Shown here: in pieces, positions 1-11,364 of the stretch
Layout of the letters: each line of letters opens with the position of its first letter
Numbering within the stretch: position 1 is the first letter of the stretch
DNA from: Wuchereria bancrofti
Lineage: Eukaryota; Nematoda; Chromadorea; Rhabditida; Onchocercidae
NCBI GenBank assembly: GCA_005281725.1
Contig: SSBO01000014.1
Location: 418,789-482,788 of the forward strand
Length of the DNA: 64,000 nt
Direction: 5' to 3'
Program-made: the position numbers and the translations under genes
The notes under the pieces: model-generated
Database searches by the model: none
Told to the model about the DNA's origin: nothing
Seen by the model: only the letters and a program-made list of their open reading frames with translations

Positions 1-2
1 AT

Positions 3-3000
3 CAGAGTGCTCTAAAACAGGCAATATCAGGTGCTGCCACAATAAACAAACAATCGAATACAAATAAATCAAAATCGAATTCCAATAGTAAATCGCGTGA
101 AACTAATGCAGAAAGAAATGTTAATGTTCAGAACAGGTTTTCATACTTTTTTTTTTTTTGTAAATTCTGGGTATAAATATAGCCTCATTGTTCGTCAGCC
201 ATAAAGAAGAATGCTTGAATTCTTCATTAATTGTTTTTTAACTTTCATAGGCTGAGGGTAATTATATCAGAAATTAAAAGAAAAAGAAAACAGTTAATGT
301 TTTCAGAACAGCAACTTCGCCCCTAAATAAAACATCGGAAACAAGGCAAGTTGTGGAATCAAATGTTACGGAAACCCGTCCAGTGCTTCAGAACGATAAA
401 AACACTAGCAATGTGCAAGGTTTCTTTTTCTCAATAAGTTTTAGTGACATGTGAATATCCGTAATCCCGTAGATCGTTAACATTTGGCAATATTAATGAT
501 CTAGAAAATTGCGGTTATTTACATATCCAACAAAATAGGTTTCGTCTTTTAGTTTTAAAAAATGCTTAAGTTTATGCATTAACATTATTTTTAGAAACTC
601 CAACTGAAGTATTGCTGAATTCGACTCATGAAATGAAATGGCTTTCTGATGATGGAAAACAAGAGGAAGGGCTAGATGATTCAGTAATTTTTTATCATTT
701 TAAACAATAAATTAAATATTTGTGAACAAGTCTTTTACTGAGAAAAGTTTCTTTTGATGAAAAAATTTTAAGTAGCTGCTGAAGAAATTTTCACCCACAT
801 AAATAGTAGCGTCATGATAAGATCGCTACGATATATAGTTTCCTGATAGTTTCAGGGTTTTTATATAATGTGAAAATAATGCATTATGATAATTGCAGAG
901 ACAGGAGAAAGTACGAAAGCAGGTTGATGTAGCCGTTTTCGGCAGTGTACGAAAAGAGGAAAAGATTGATGATAAGGAGACTACTTGCGAAAGGTAAATT
1001 TAGTATTACGAGTTTATATCGTTTATTAAACTTAGCTAATGATAAGTGATTCAGTATAACTTTAAAATGTTTCAGATTGGATGAAAAACCGGATGATGAA
1101 AAGAAAGAAATGATGGTCAATGCTAATTATTTGGAAAATAATGTATTTGCCTTAGGAGCCAAAACCACCGAAGATGGGGATATAATGCAAGCCGATTCAC
1201 GGGTGCGTTGAATTTATGTACACTAATAAACAATCATAGGCAAGAGGAAAGGAATTGTACTGTTATTTGTTTAGCACCTGCGGAAAAATGACCAAGACAA
1301 TTAGTGATGGAAAGTCATGTGTATTCCAGTTGTTTCAATTTGCAAAATTTAATTAATTTTAGAAAACTGAGACACAAGAGCCAGTTGGGCCGGTTCTTCG
1401 TTGCACGTATGATGTAAGCGGACATGGTCAGCCGTGGGAGTTATCCGAAGAACAGAAGGAGCAACATGTTCTTGAATGCTCTAGTGATGAAGAAACGAGC
1501 TCATCAAGTGGTGCTTCTTCCGATAGTGAGGTGATTATTTTTTATAAAAATCTGGAGAGTATTGTTTTTTTTCTTCAGTAGTTTTGTTGGACGAAGATTT
1601 GCTTGATTGGAAATGTTCAGGACTGTCTTATAACTAATGTCCTAAGTTTTTGTAGTATTCCTCAATTCTCACTTGAATGTTTGCTTGGTCCTAACATTTA
1701 AACATTATTCAGGCTGAAGGAAATAATGGTCGCACAGCGGTTGGAGTTCCTTTTTCCAAAAAGATGAAGCGTTCACTTCAAAGTGATGGTGCAGTAGTGC
1801 GCGATGATTGTGATAGCTGTATTCAGGCTATTCTTGAGCCAGCATCTCTTAATACGGAGGAGGCTTCATGTCAAACTGATTGTAATTTTTCCACTGTTTT
1901 GAGAATTTATATATATATAATTTTAATAACCGCAAAGATTCGATTATTCTTTCATTTTCTGCTCTTAATGTTATTGACATGTTGACATACGCCATGTTTT
2001 ATTACTGTAAGATATTTGGCTAGAATATTTAGCTTTTTCAGTTCAATTTTCTGACTGAAATAATCAGCCTGGTCTAACACCCACAATTAGTTTTATATTT
2101 GTGATTAGATTGTGGCAGATAAAAACAGGAAGTTCACTGTAGATTTCTTTGCGGTTCTGGATTGTTGGGGTTTATTTTTTGTTTTCATTTCTTAATTGTA
2201 CTGAGATTCCAAACAGCATTTTAATGAAATGCCTTAAGTTTCCGTGCTAATGCCCAAAGCAGATGCAGCAATAGTGAATGCACAAACGGGTATGACAAAT
2301 CCAAATCCAAATCGACCGTATGCACAGCCAAAGAAACAGACAGCAAAGAAAACCATTCCCAATGGCGGTACGTATTGTTTTTTTTTTTTGATGCCAACTG
2401 AATTTTTTGTATAAATTGCTGACTATTTCGGTATCATGTATTGTGTATTGACTTTCTGAAAATTTTATATTTTGAGGTACTTAGAATTTTGCATTGCTCA
2501 TTGCATAAGTAGTATAACATTATTTTTTCCAGTCAAACCAGTTACATTGAAATGGTATATTATGGAAATCTCTTAGGGTTATTCTATTTTATAACAGCGT
2601 GAAATAACACAAAATTTTAGAATGGCGTCGAAAGAAGCCGAACGAGTTCAAAGATGTGGATTCTAGAAAAAAACAGGACGAGGTTGTTTTTTCAATTGCT
2701 GCTGTTATGAATTAATAAGCTAATCCTTCAGATGTATTTCTTTTTTAATATGATTTTATCAGTTGCAGCAGTCAAAAACCCAAACAGATAATAGGACAGA
2801 AGTAGCCATGGAAATGCAGAAAGAAAGCATAGCACGCTTCACATCACACTTCGCTAATGTTGACCCAAAAGTATGTTTTCAAATTTGAAATATTATTGGA
2901 AATGGTGCATTTAGAGGTCATGAACAATTATTTTCGTTATTGCAGACATTTCCGGTCTTTCCAATTTATCATTCGCAGCAAATTATTGGAGACGACTTGG

Positions 3001-6000
3001 CAAACCCACAGGTTTTAGTTAATATTACTTATAACTCCGATTTCTCAGCAACTACAAAGTGTAATATAACTTTCACTTGCAAACAGTGCGTTTCCAGTTG
3101 GTATAAAATAAAAAGTTGATCTAGGTGCAATCATACATAGATGATTCGGCACAGCCGAATATTTGGTCACGACAATATATCGAAGAATGGCTTAAATTCA
3201 ATATTAAATATTGCTGGAAATACATGAAGAATGGAGAGGTTTGTCGTTTTATTTTTATCTCCTTTTTTTGTTCTTGCATATCACGAGATCACAAATCTCT
3301 TTTTAGAATCCACCTGCAGCTGGCGATGAAAATAGTTTGGATTTCGGCGCCGGTAATATTCCTCATTTTACAGATGCACAGGTTACTTTTTGCTTCAAAA
3401 GAAATTAGAAAAGTTTTCGTTCCTTTCTAAAGAAATAAAAGTACCTATGCTGACGCAAAATGTAGAAAGAAGGTAAATCAAATTGATTAATTGTAAGTTG
3501 CTTAAGATCTTTATTAACAGTTTTATTTCTTCATCAGTTTCACTTTCTTTTAAGGTTCAGCAAGTTATGGCAGCGCTGTCAGTGATTGGTGTTAACTGTG
3601 TGAATGCTAAACGTGTGGTTGACAAAGCCGCTGAATTTATTAATACACTGGAAATGCGTTCGAAAAGTCCTTTCCTTAAAGGCTGTCTGCAAAAACTGGC
3701 AATTCTAGCTGGCGACGAGAAAGTTATCGAGGCAATCAAAGATGGACGTAGAGGTAATAGAGGAGGTAAAAACTCGAAAGCAGAGATAAGTTACTGGCAG
3801 CGTAATTGAGATTGTAACAAGGGAGATTTTTGGGAAATGCAATCTGGATACATTTCAGATCTTGATTGCTCTTCACTGGATGAACATCATTTAACAGCGC
3901 CTTTGGTTGATGATGCAGATGACTTCAGTTCCTTGATGTCTGACTGTCCAGATGACCAGCATGACTATATGTTGAATCGCGAAGTGCATCGTATTGGTGT
4001 TTTTGCCGACCAGGCTGTGAGTAAAAATCCACTGATGGAAGTTGGCCAAGCAGAAAAGTGAATTATTTTTATTATTTTTCTATTTATAACAAGTGATTTT
4101 TCAGTGAAATGCTTTGTGTAATTAATGTTGCTGCTAATTTTAATCTATATATACACGTACTTGAAGATTGAACGAGCATACGGAGAAAATTGCCCAGCGT
4201 ATTGCGTTGCTTGAAAGTGATAAAGAAGCTCTATCGCGACAACTTACTGCCGAGAAAGAGAAGAATAAAAAGTAAGTTTGAGATCTCAAGACATGTTCAT
4301 AAATACAAGCAATTTCTTATTGTTTTAACTGTGAAGAAAGGTTATTTTTAAAATTTGGCTATGGAAAAAAGAATCACGTGAATTGCCTGGGCTGGGATTT
4401 TCCTTCAGTATGTTTTTTTTGCAGACAGGAACAGAAACATGCGAATACTATAAAACAGGTGCAGGCACAGGTGCAGTCTGAGAAAGAAAAACATGAGAAG
4501 ACGATGCAGCAATTAAATCAGAAGAAGAATGAATTGAAGAAGCTCGAAAAAAGTGTTAAACAACATGAGTGAGTTTAGCTTCGAGTGGTACGAACTTAGG
4601 CTAATTTATACTGGCTTATGGTAGACCAATACCAGAGATATCCTGATCGATGAAATGTGTTGCGGAATACATTACAGAATGGGTCTGGTAGGGTAAATGA
4701 AATTATGCCCGAGATGAACCGTTGCAAGGTGGGTGCAATTCCAGAATGAACCTAAGGAATGAACTATAAAACTAAACATTCCAGAAGTGTGGTCGAGAAT
4801 TGACCCAACTCATTAAAATTTAGTTTTATGATTCATTTCTGAGGTTCACTTTAAAATTGAGGTCGTCTAGCAATGGTTCATCTTAGACATGATATAATAC
4901 TTATTTCATGTTATCTTTGTTCGTTTCTGCATTTGGAAAGAACTTATTCTCCTACCAAATCCCTAATGAAACAATTAGTCCACCTGTAAAAAATGTTTTC
5001 TTTTGCTTCTGATATATTCTTTGCTAAATGATCAAACTCACAATAAACATCATGTTCATGAACTTTAGGCGAGATTCTGAACGGTCACGGGAATTACAAG
5101 AGAAAAATGAATATTTGACACGGGAAGTGCAAGATCTTCGACAAAAACATGCAGAAGAATTGAGGAAACTGCAAAGAGAGTTGCAGTCCAGTCAGGATAC
5201 TAGAAAGAACATGGCCGAAGAAATCAGAGGACGTGACACCGAAATCAGCGAATTAAAAAATCAGCTTAATGAACGGTCGATTGCACTGAAACGTTCCGAA
5301 AATGTGCTGTCTTCGGTGAGTTCATTATAAGCAGATAATTTCCAAATCATTTTGTGATTCAAAAAGGGCAAGAATCTTCGGACTATTTCTGTACATTCAA
5401 ATTAATTTTTTTCTAAATTAGGTTAAAGTAGTTCTAAATTTATCTATACATTATTTCAGGAACGCAAGACATTTCAAAGTAATCTAGCTTTTTTGACTGA
5501 ACGTGCAAAGAAAGCCGAAGTTTCACTGCTGGAGCATAAGCTTGAGACGGGCGTTGCTGTACTTGAAAGAGCTCATAAAGACGCTGGACAACGAGTGAAG
5601 GATCTGGAAACCGAAATGAAAAAGTATGTCATTCTATTTAATTCTATCTGCTGATTACATAGCAGTTATCTCTTATTAATCGTCATGAGAGAATTTTTGA
5701 AAATTTGGTGACACAGTATGGATGAATTGTTTCTTCTTTTAGTTTAGAATATATTATGAAAATTTTTTAGGGCGAGGAATCCTGTGGCGGTGGAAGAATT
5801 GAAAGGAGCGGCTGCTGAATGGAGAGCTAAGCGAGAAGAAGTAGCCAGTCTCATTGCAACTGCAAAAGGCGAATTTGCTGTACAGGTAAATTGTTGAAAC
5901 TACAGCTTGCTTTTCTTCGAATTTTGGTCTGGTCAGTTTGCTGAAGTTTGCTAGGAAATCTACAGAGATTCTCTTGCTCAGGAGGGAAGAAATTACTTGA

Positions 6001-8710
6001 AGGTTTAACTAGGAGATATTTTACCCCAAAGAAAATAGTTTTTGTGTCAAAAATTAAAGTTTTATAATCCACCACATAGACTGTTTTCATTTTTTAGATT
6101 GAGCAAATCAAAGCAGGAAAGACAATTGCTCAGTTACCAAAAATTAGTGTGCCGAAACCTCCACCTGCACCAAAGTTCAAAGGACAGTTTGTACCTCAGA
6201 TATCGCCTGCTGGTGCGGAAAAAGCTGTAACGCCTGTTATACCGGCTGTAGGAGTAATTGGCAATCGGACTCCTGCGGCTGGCTTAGTTATTAGTAAGTT
6301 TATAGCCTTACTGATGAGTTAATCAGTAGATTTATAAGTTTACGGATTATTTCTGTCGATAATGGCAAACCTTAAGTTGAAATTTCTTAGATTCTTCGTT
6401 AACCTCTGGCAGTGTTGCACCGGGTGCACCAATGCAAACAATGTCGAAAGCTCCTGCTCCTCCGTTATCTTCCCCCGTGAAGTCACCCACTGGCACTGGA
6501 ACATCAATAACACCGATCGGTTTGTTTTTCTATGAAGGCTTGTGGATTAAGGGCATGGAAACTCATTTAAAATTAAAGCAGATAAATTTAAAAGCAGTAT
6601 AAGTTTTATTCTGATGTTTAAAACCATAATCTGCTTAATGTATACTTTAAAATCTTCATTTTTGTACGGCTCACTTCCTAGGTTTGGTCGTAATCAATTA
6701 ATGTCTGTTACAATTTAAGTGAATGCTTTTCAGGCGTTCGACCTACTAGTCATACGGGTTCTGCGGCAGATTATGCTAATAGCCATGCTACGACAGTTAG
6801 TTCTTCGTCCAATGTCACACAAGCAACAACCAGTACGGCATCTTCTGGGTTATCACTACCGACTGCTTGGGGTTCTAGCTGGGATGCGCCGCTTGCCATG
6901 AATTCGATCAACGAACTGCTCAATCCTAGTCGTTCATTCGGACCCATCGGTACCGATTATGGTATCAGCACCGGTGGGAGTTCTGCTCAGGTTTAGTTAA
7001 TTTCTTATTTTTTCCGAACATCATTGTTCGTTTGTCGCTAACTTCATAACCAGTGTTTATAGCTATCTCATCCACCACCTGGTATTCCTAATACGAGTAG
7101 CCATTTCACATCGCAGTCGAATGGCTGGAGTAATGGAGGCGGGAACGAATGGCTTAATACGTTATCCTGTAAGTTTTTAAATTATACTAATTTGTTTGAA
7201 AATTCTGATTTGTTCAGTTCATATTTTTTTTGAAATTTTCAGCTGGAAACAACAGTAACAGTGTGATATCGAATCAGCCAAGTCATTACAACCATTTGCA
7301 GCATCAAGGAAGCGGTTATCAGTCGCAACAGTGGCCTAATTGGACTGGTTATCACAACCCTTCATCGAACACCTCTGATATCGCTGTATGATTTAATATT
7401 ATCTCCCTTACTTTATTAGATTATCCGCCTTTTAGACATTATTTTCGGATTTTATCTTTTTTCTCCGCTTAAGGCCCAATTATTGACATTCTTTAGAATG
7501 CACTGGTAGTGGATAACAGCCGAAGTTCGTCTCCTCGACGTGATACTTTGATGGATACTCTACGAAATCATTTTCCACATATTTCTCCGTAAGTTAAAGA
7601 ACTCTGTGATATTGATTTCTTTTAAAAGATTACCGGTTTCATTTCCAAATTTTCTGAGTCTTTCCAGTTTCATATAAAGCATTCTCTGCAGCTTTTCATT
7701 TATAAAGTTGATATCTTTTACTGCTATAGTCGTAATTGGCTACAGCAGTAAGAATTAATCTCCTGCTAGCAGTTTCTTGTTTTCAGTGAAAACCTGAAAG
7801 AATACACAAACGAATACATGATGCGGAACAATTTACCAAGTTTTAAGGCACTTCCGTTGCGCGATTTGATAAGCTATGTTGCAGTAGCTTCAACGAAAAC
7901 ACAGGTTTTACTTTTTATTAACAATCACTGAATTTGCATTGTGTTGCAGATTTTTTCGTTACTAATGAATTGAGTCAGAATAAAACTGGAGTATCCAACA
8001 GTATTGAATTTAAAGAGATTTTGTTTCTGGCTTTCTCATAGAATAATTCGAAATGGTTTTGGATTAGCATAGAAAATTACCGAGTTATACTCACCATACT
8101 TGAACATTTTTGCGCACGGAATGCATTTTAATGTATAATGGTGTGATTCAGTAAATATTCAACATTTCTTTTTTTTATGATAAAATGCTCTACAGATGTG
8201 GAGTAAAAGCAACAATATACCGCCAATGATGCATCAACCTCCTCCAAATGTGTTACCAAATTCAATTAGCATAAATCTTTCTGCTCTTGACCATTATCAA
8301 GCGCCTTCAGCGCGTATTCAAACCCAACAGCCTAATGTTCACCCGCATAATCTTATGCAACAGCAAAGTTAGTAATTTTTGTTTTTCGATACTGCTATTA
8401 CAGAACAATTTATGTAGAAAAAATGTTGTCTAAACGTTCTTATATTAAAGTAGCAAGATTACGGAATGATTTGATAGTCCGGTACAATACGTCTCCAAAT
8501 AATTGTAAAATTGCAAATTGCACAAACACGGGCACACTCAAAATAAGTTCAAGTTGTCTGCATTTGAACTGCTCCTTCTTAGTTTGTCAGTTAGCTTAGC
8601 TGTTGGTGGTATTAAATGGAATGCAATCGCTTCTAAATCATATCGGTAAAGGCTAATTTTCACTGTTTAATTGGTATAATTTTTCAGTGCGTGATACTAT
8701 GGAGAGCTAA
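3..8710 (+). CDS. 3' part of a large coiled-coil, Ser/Pro/Asn-rich protein, family not recognised
   Basis: The gene starts left of the window. Phase-consistent exons: 3-136, 307-419, 595-683, 899-993, 1076-1202, 1363-1530, 1713-1881, 2263-2367, 2621-2682, 2763-2870, 2946-3011, 3125-3238, 3307-3381, 3555-3753, 3859-4057, 4167-4271, 4425-4568, 5069-5315, 5460-5623, 5771-5885, 6098-6293, 6391-6519, 6734-6990, 7063-7168, 7243-7385, 7497-7588, 7787-7904, 8196-8367, 8688-8710. They give about 1277 codons. The first third is polar and low-complexity with an acidic serine run. Next comes a folded-looking part with Trp and Tyr (WSRQYIEEWLKFN). Residues about 608-866 of the visible part form a Glu/Lys/Gln-rich coiled coil. 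The C-terminus is rich in Ser, Asn, Pro and Gln and holds a short helical stretch (HFPHISPENLKEYTNEYM). That stretch faintly recalls CUE-like or TTC3/DZIP3-type modules, but no RING follows, so I assign no function. Codons are less AT-biased than in the other genes here. The gene model is firm; the identity is open. Confidence 0.8.
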
Positions 8711-8747
8711 TTGTTCATCTGAATCATTCATGTTCTTTTTTTTCTCT

Positions 8748-8753
8748 AATAAA
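8748..8753 (+). promoter_or_regulatory. Poly(A) signal of the coiled-coil gene
   Basis: An AATAAA lies 38 bases after the TAA at 8708-8710. This spacing supports the last intron (8368-8687) and the short final exon ending in MES rather than a stop at the in-frame TAG of 8370-8372. Without splicing, that TAG, which overlaps the donor GTTAGT, would end the protein a few residues earlier. Confidence 0.55.
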
Positions 8754-11231
8754 TTTATTAGCCATGAGGAACTCATCGCTTCATAAATCCACAGTATAAT
8801 AATAAGTGTCAGAAAATTCAAAGATAATTTTTGTTCAAAACAGGTGAAACAGATTCCAAGGAAGTCATGACCATTGATGAGAAATTTTGTTTCATTTTAA
8901 TGCTAGTTATAATAACCAGGAGCGAAAACAAAATGTATGGTTAACCTGAACTGCCCCTAGGCCCCTTGCTCAAAGTTTTTCTAGAAAACCCACTTGCTTC
9001 CTCTTTTGTGTACTTTTTTTTTATTTCATTATATCTGATCCATACATATGTCTCAATGTCTTTTCTGTAGGGTGCCCCTGTTCATTTTTTTGTGAATTAT
9101 TGTTGCTTTTTAAAGTTATGCTATAATTCATTGTGTTTTTTCTCATTCTTTCCTGTAAGTATATTTGCGTTTTGTGTTTTATTACTTATTTTACTTCGAC
9201 TGTTTTCTTCTGAGCTAAAGTTTAAGTGTACTGGGAAATTTTGAGTTCGATATTCAGAAAAATGCAAGATAGGAGTATTGTATACATATGCGTTCTTGTT
9301 TACTCTCTTGTTAAATAAGGACATCAGTGTGGATTTTTTATTGACATATGCTGCTGCTTCTACTACCCACATTTACGATGTTGTTGCTACGCTGTTTCTG
9401 TTGCTGATGATAATGATGAAAATGTTTTATTCTTTCATTTTAATCGTTCTTATCATTCTGTGAATCACACAAAGCAAAGACTGTTTTTTATGGCTTATTT
9501 TGGGCCTAAGGTTTGTAGGACTGATTAACCAATGAGGCAATGGTATACTGCCTCACGAAAGAAAGCAAAGAAATTTTATAAAAGAAACGGGAACAAAGAA
9601 GGGTGAGAAGCAGGAGACTGGAATATCAGAGTTTTGAAGGGGGTTTTTCGTTCCCGTTGTTTTCTTTTTTTTTTTGAATTTGAAATAATATGAATTAAAT
9701 GACGGATTGGTATCTTTCCTTATCCATGCCTCCTCCTGTCTTTTATTGTCGATCCTATTATGATTGTTATGACTATATTCTCTAACCGGTTTTAAATTTT
9801 CGGTGTGATCCTGCCCTTTTTCTTTCCATTTTTCAAAGGATACAATCTACTGTATTGTCGATTTAATTCGTTTTCGTGTTAAACCAAAAAAAAGCAACAG
9901 CGAATGTTTAATGGTTTTATGTTGTAAAATCTGCGGAATAAAAAGGGCAAGGAAAATGAGGAGGAAAAGGAAACATTGCCAATATGCTCTACTAACAGTT
10001 TTAAGACCAGTTTTACATATGTCGTTTTAATGATTGTTTTGATTGCTTCGAACTATTTTTGGGAAGAATTGCATCTTTGATAAAATTGTATTGCTAGAGC
10101 TACTCAGTGAGTAGTTTACTTATTTGATAATTTTGTTTCACCGTTTATGCATAGTTCTCTGATTCACTGAACAAATTTTCATGATACATCAATAACATTT
10201 AGTTTGGTAAGCACACCATTTGATCCGTTACCTTCCTTTCAAAAATTGATTCGTCTTTATTTATGCACATTGTCTCAAGGTTTACACTTTTAATTCCTGC
10301 CACATGTTTCTGTGGGTGTTGGTAATCAGAAAAATCTAATTAAAAGCATTCCTATACGATTTTAAGACTATTATCTCTTATGTGTATATGGCTTTGTCAT
10401 ATAGACACGGGTACGTCGTAGCAGAACACCCAATCGATGTCAAGATTACACTTTGCCTTATATTTGTGCATGTTGATTGAACAAATTACTGAAAATCTAG
10501 CCAACGAATGCAAGTTTGGACAAAAGATCATTCAACTGTGTTGTTGGTGTGAGTTCAGTATTCACTAAATTAGATTAGCTTTAGTTGCATGCAGTCACAT
10601 TTCAACAGGTCAAGGCATTTGTCATAGTTTAGCAATGGACCAATAGGTGTTTGCTAACAATGTTAATTTAAAATATCCACAAGTTTCTGAATAGTTTTTT
10701 GCCGTAATGCTTGAGAGATCTCGGTAGCAAAATGTGGTTGTACCGTAATGCTTGAGAGATCTCGGTAGCAGAATGTGGTTGTAGCTATTTCATTTATGAT
10801 GAATTTATGCTACATTAATGTTTTATAGTAGTTAATTTCGCATATCCGTAGTAATTCTTTGAATGATTCTGTGAAGTTTATTTACTCGAATTCCAGATCT
10901 CATTGGTGATGAATATTGGGGTTAGATTTTGCTTATCATAAGATCATTATTCTGCTTGGACTACATCCTACTATATTTCTTTCATATTTTTTCTTTTTAA
11001 CCTCTTGTTAATGTCAGTTATGAGGCTTGTTAAATTTAAGTCTTTTAAAAGCATATTTTGCTCATTGATAAACGTTATTGCTCCTAATCATACATCCTGG
11101 CATAGGGTAGTATTCCAGTATCGATTGATATAAGTAACAATTTAAAAACTATGTGAATGAGGGATGTAACATTAGTATAATTTATTGTATTAAATAGAAA
11201 GATTATAGGGAATCAAATGATAATGTTCGCT
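8754..11231. other. Intergenic or long 3' UTR between convergent genes
   Basis: No open frame of convincing length or composition on either strand. The sequence is mixed, less AT-rich than the DNA to the right, and holds a further AATAAA near 9936 and one 41-bp tandem repeat at 10702. It lies between the 3' ends of the coiled-coil gene and the nuclear receptor gene, so part of it may be 3' UTR of either. Confidence 0.5.
10702..10783. repeat. Tandem pair of a 41-bp unit
   Basis: Two adjacent 41-bp copies, 10702-10742 and 10743-10783, differ at one base (A to G). Each starts CCGTAATGCTTGAGAGATCT. No coding frame runs through them. Confidence 0.9.
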
Positions 11232-11237
11232 TTTATT
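11232..11237 (-). promoter_or_regulatory. Probable poly(A) signal of the nuclear receptor gene
   Basis: TTTATT on the plus strand is AATAAA on the minus strand, about 130 bases past the receptor stop codon at 11365-11367. No better-placed signal was noticed in between. Confidence 0.45.
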
Positions 11238-11364
11238 TCAATTAAAATATCATTGTTTTAAATGAAAAATAAAAATGTAATGATTCGAAAAAAAAAAGAA
11301 AAAAAAAAAACAAACAAAAATGGAGAGATTGGAAAAAGAAAATATATACGAGTAATTGTTTCAT

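Noticed and set aside
884..1120. Minus-strand frame of 78 codons
   Set aside because: It lies over a plus-strand exon of the coiled-coil gene, which has consistent splice phases.
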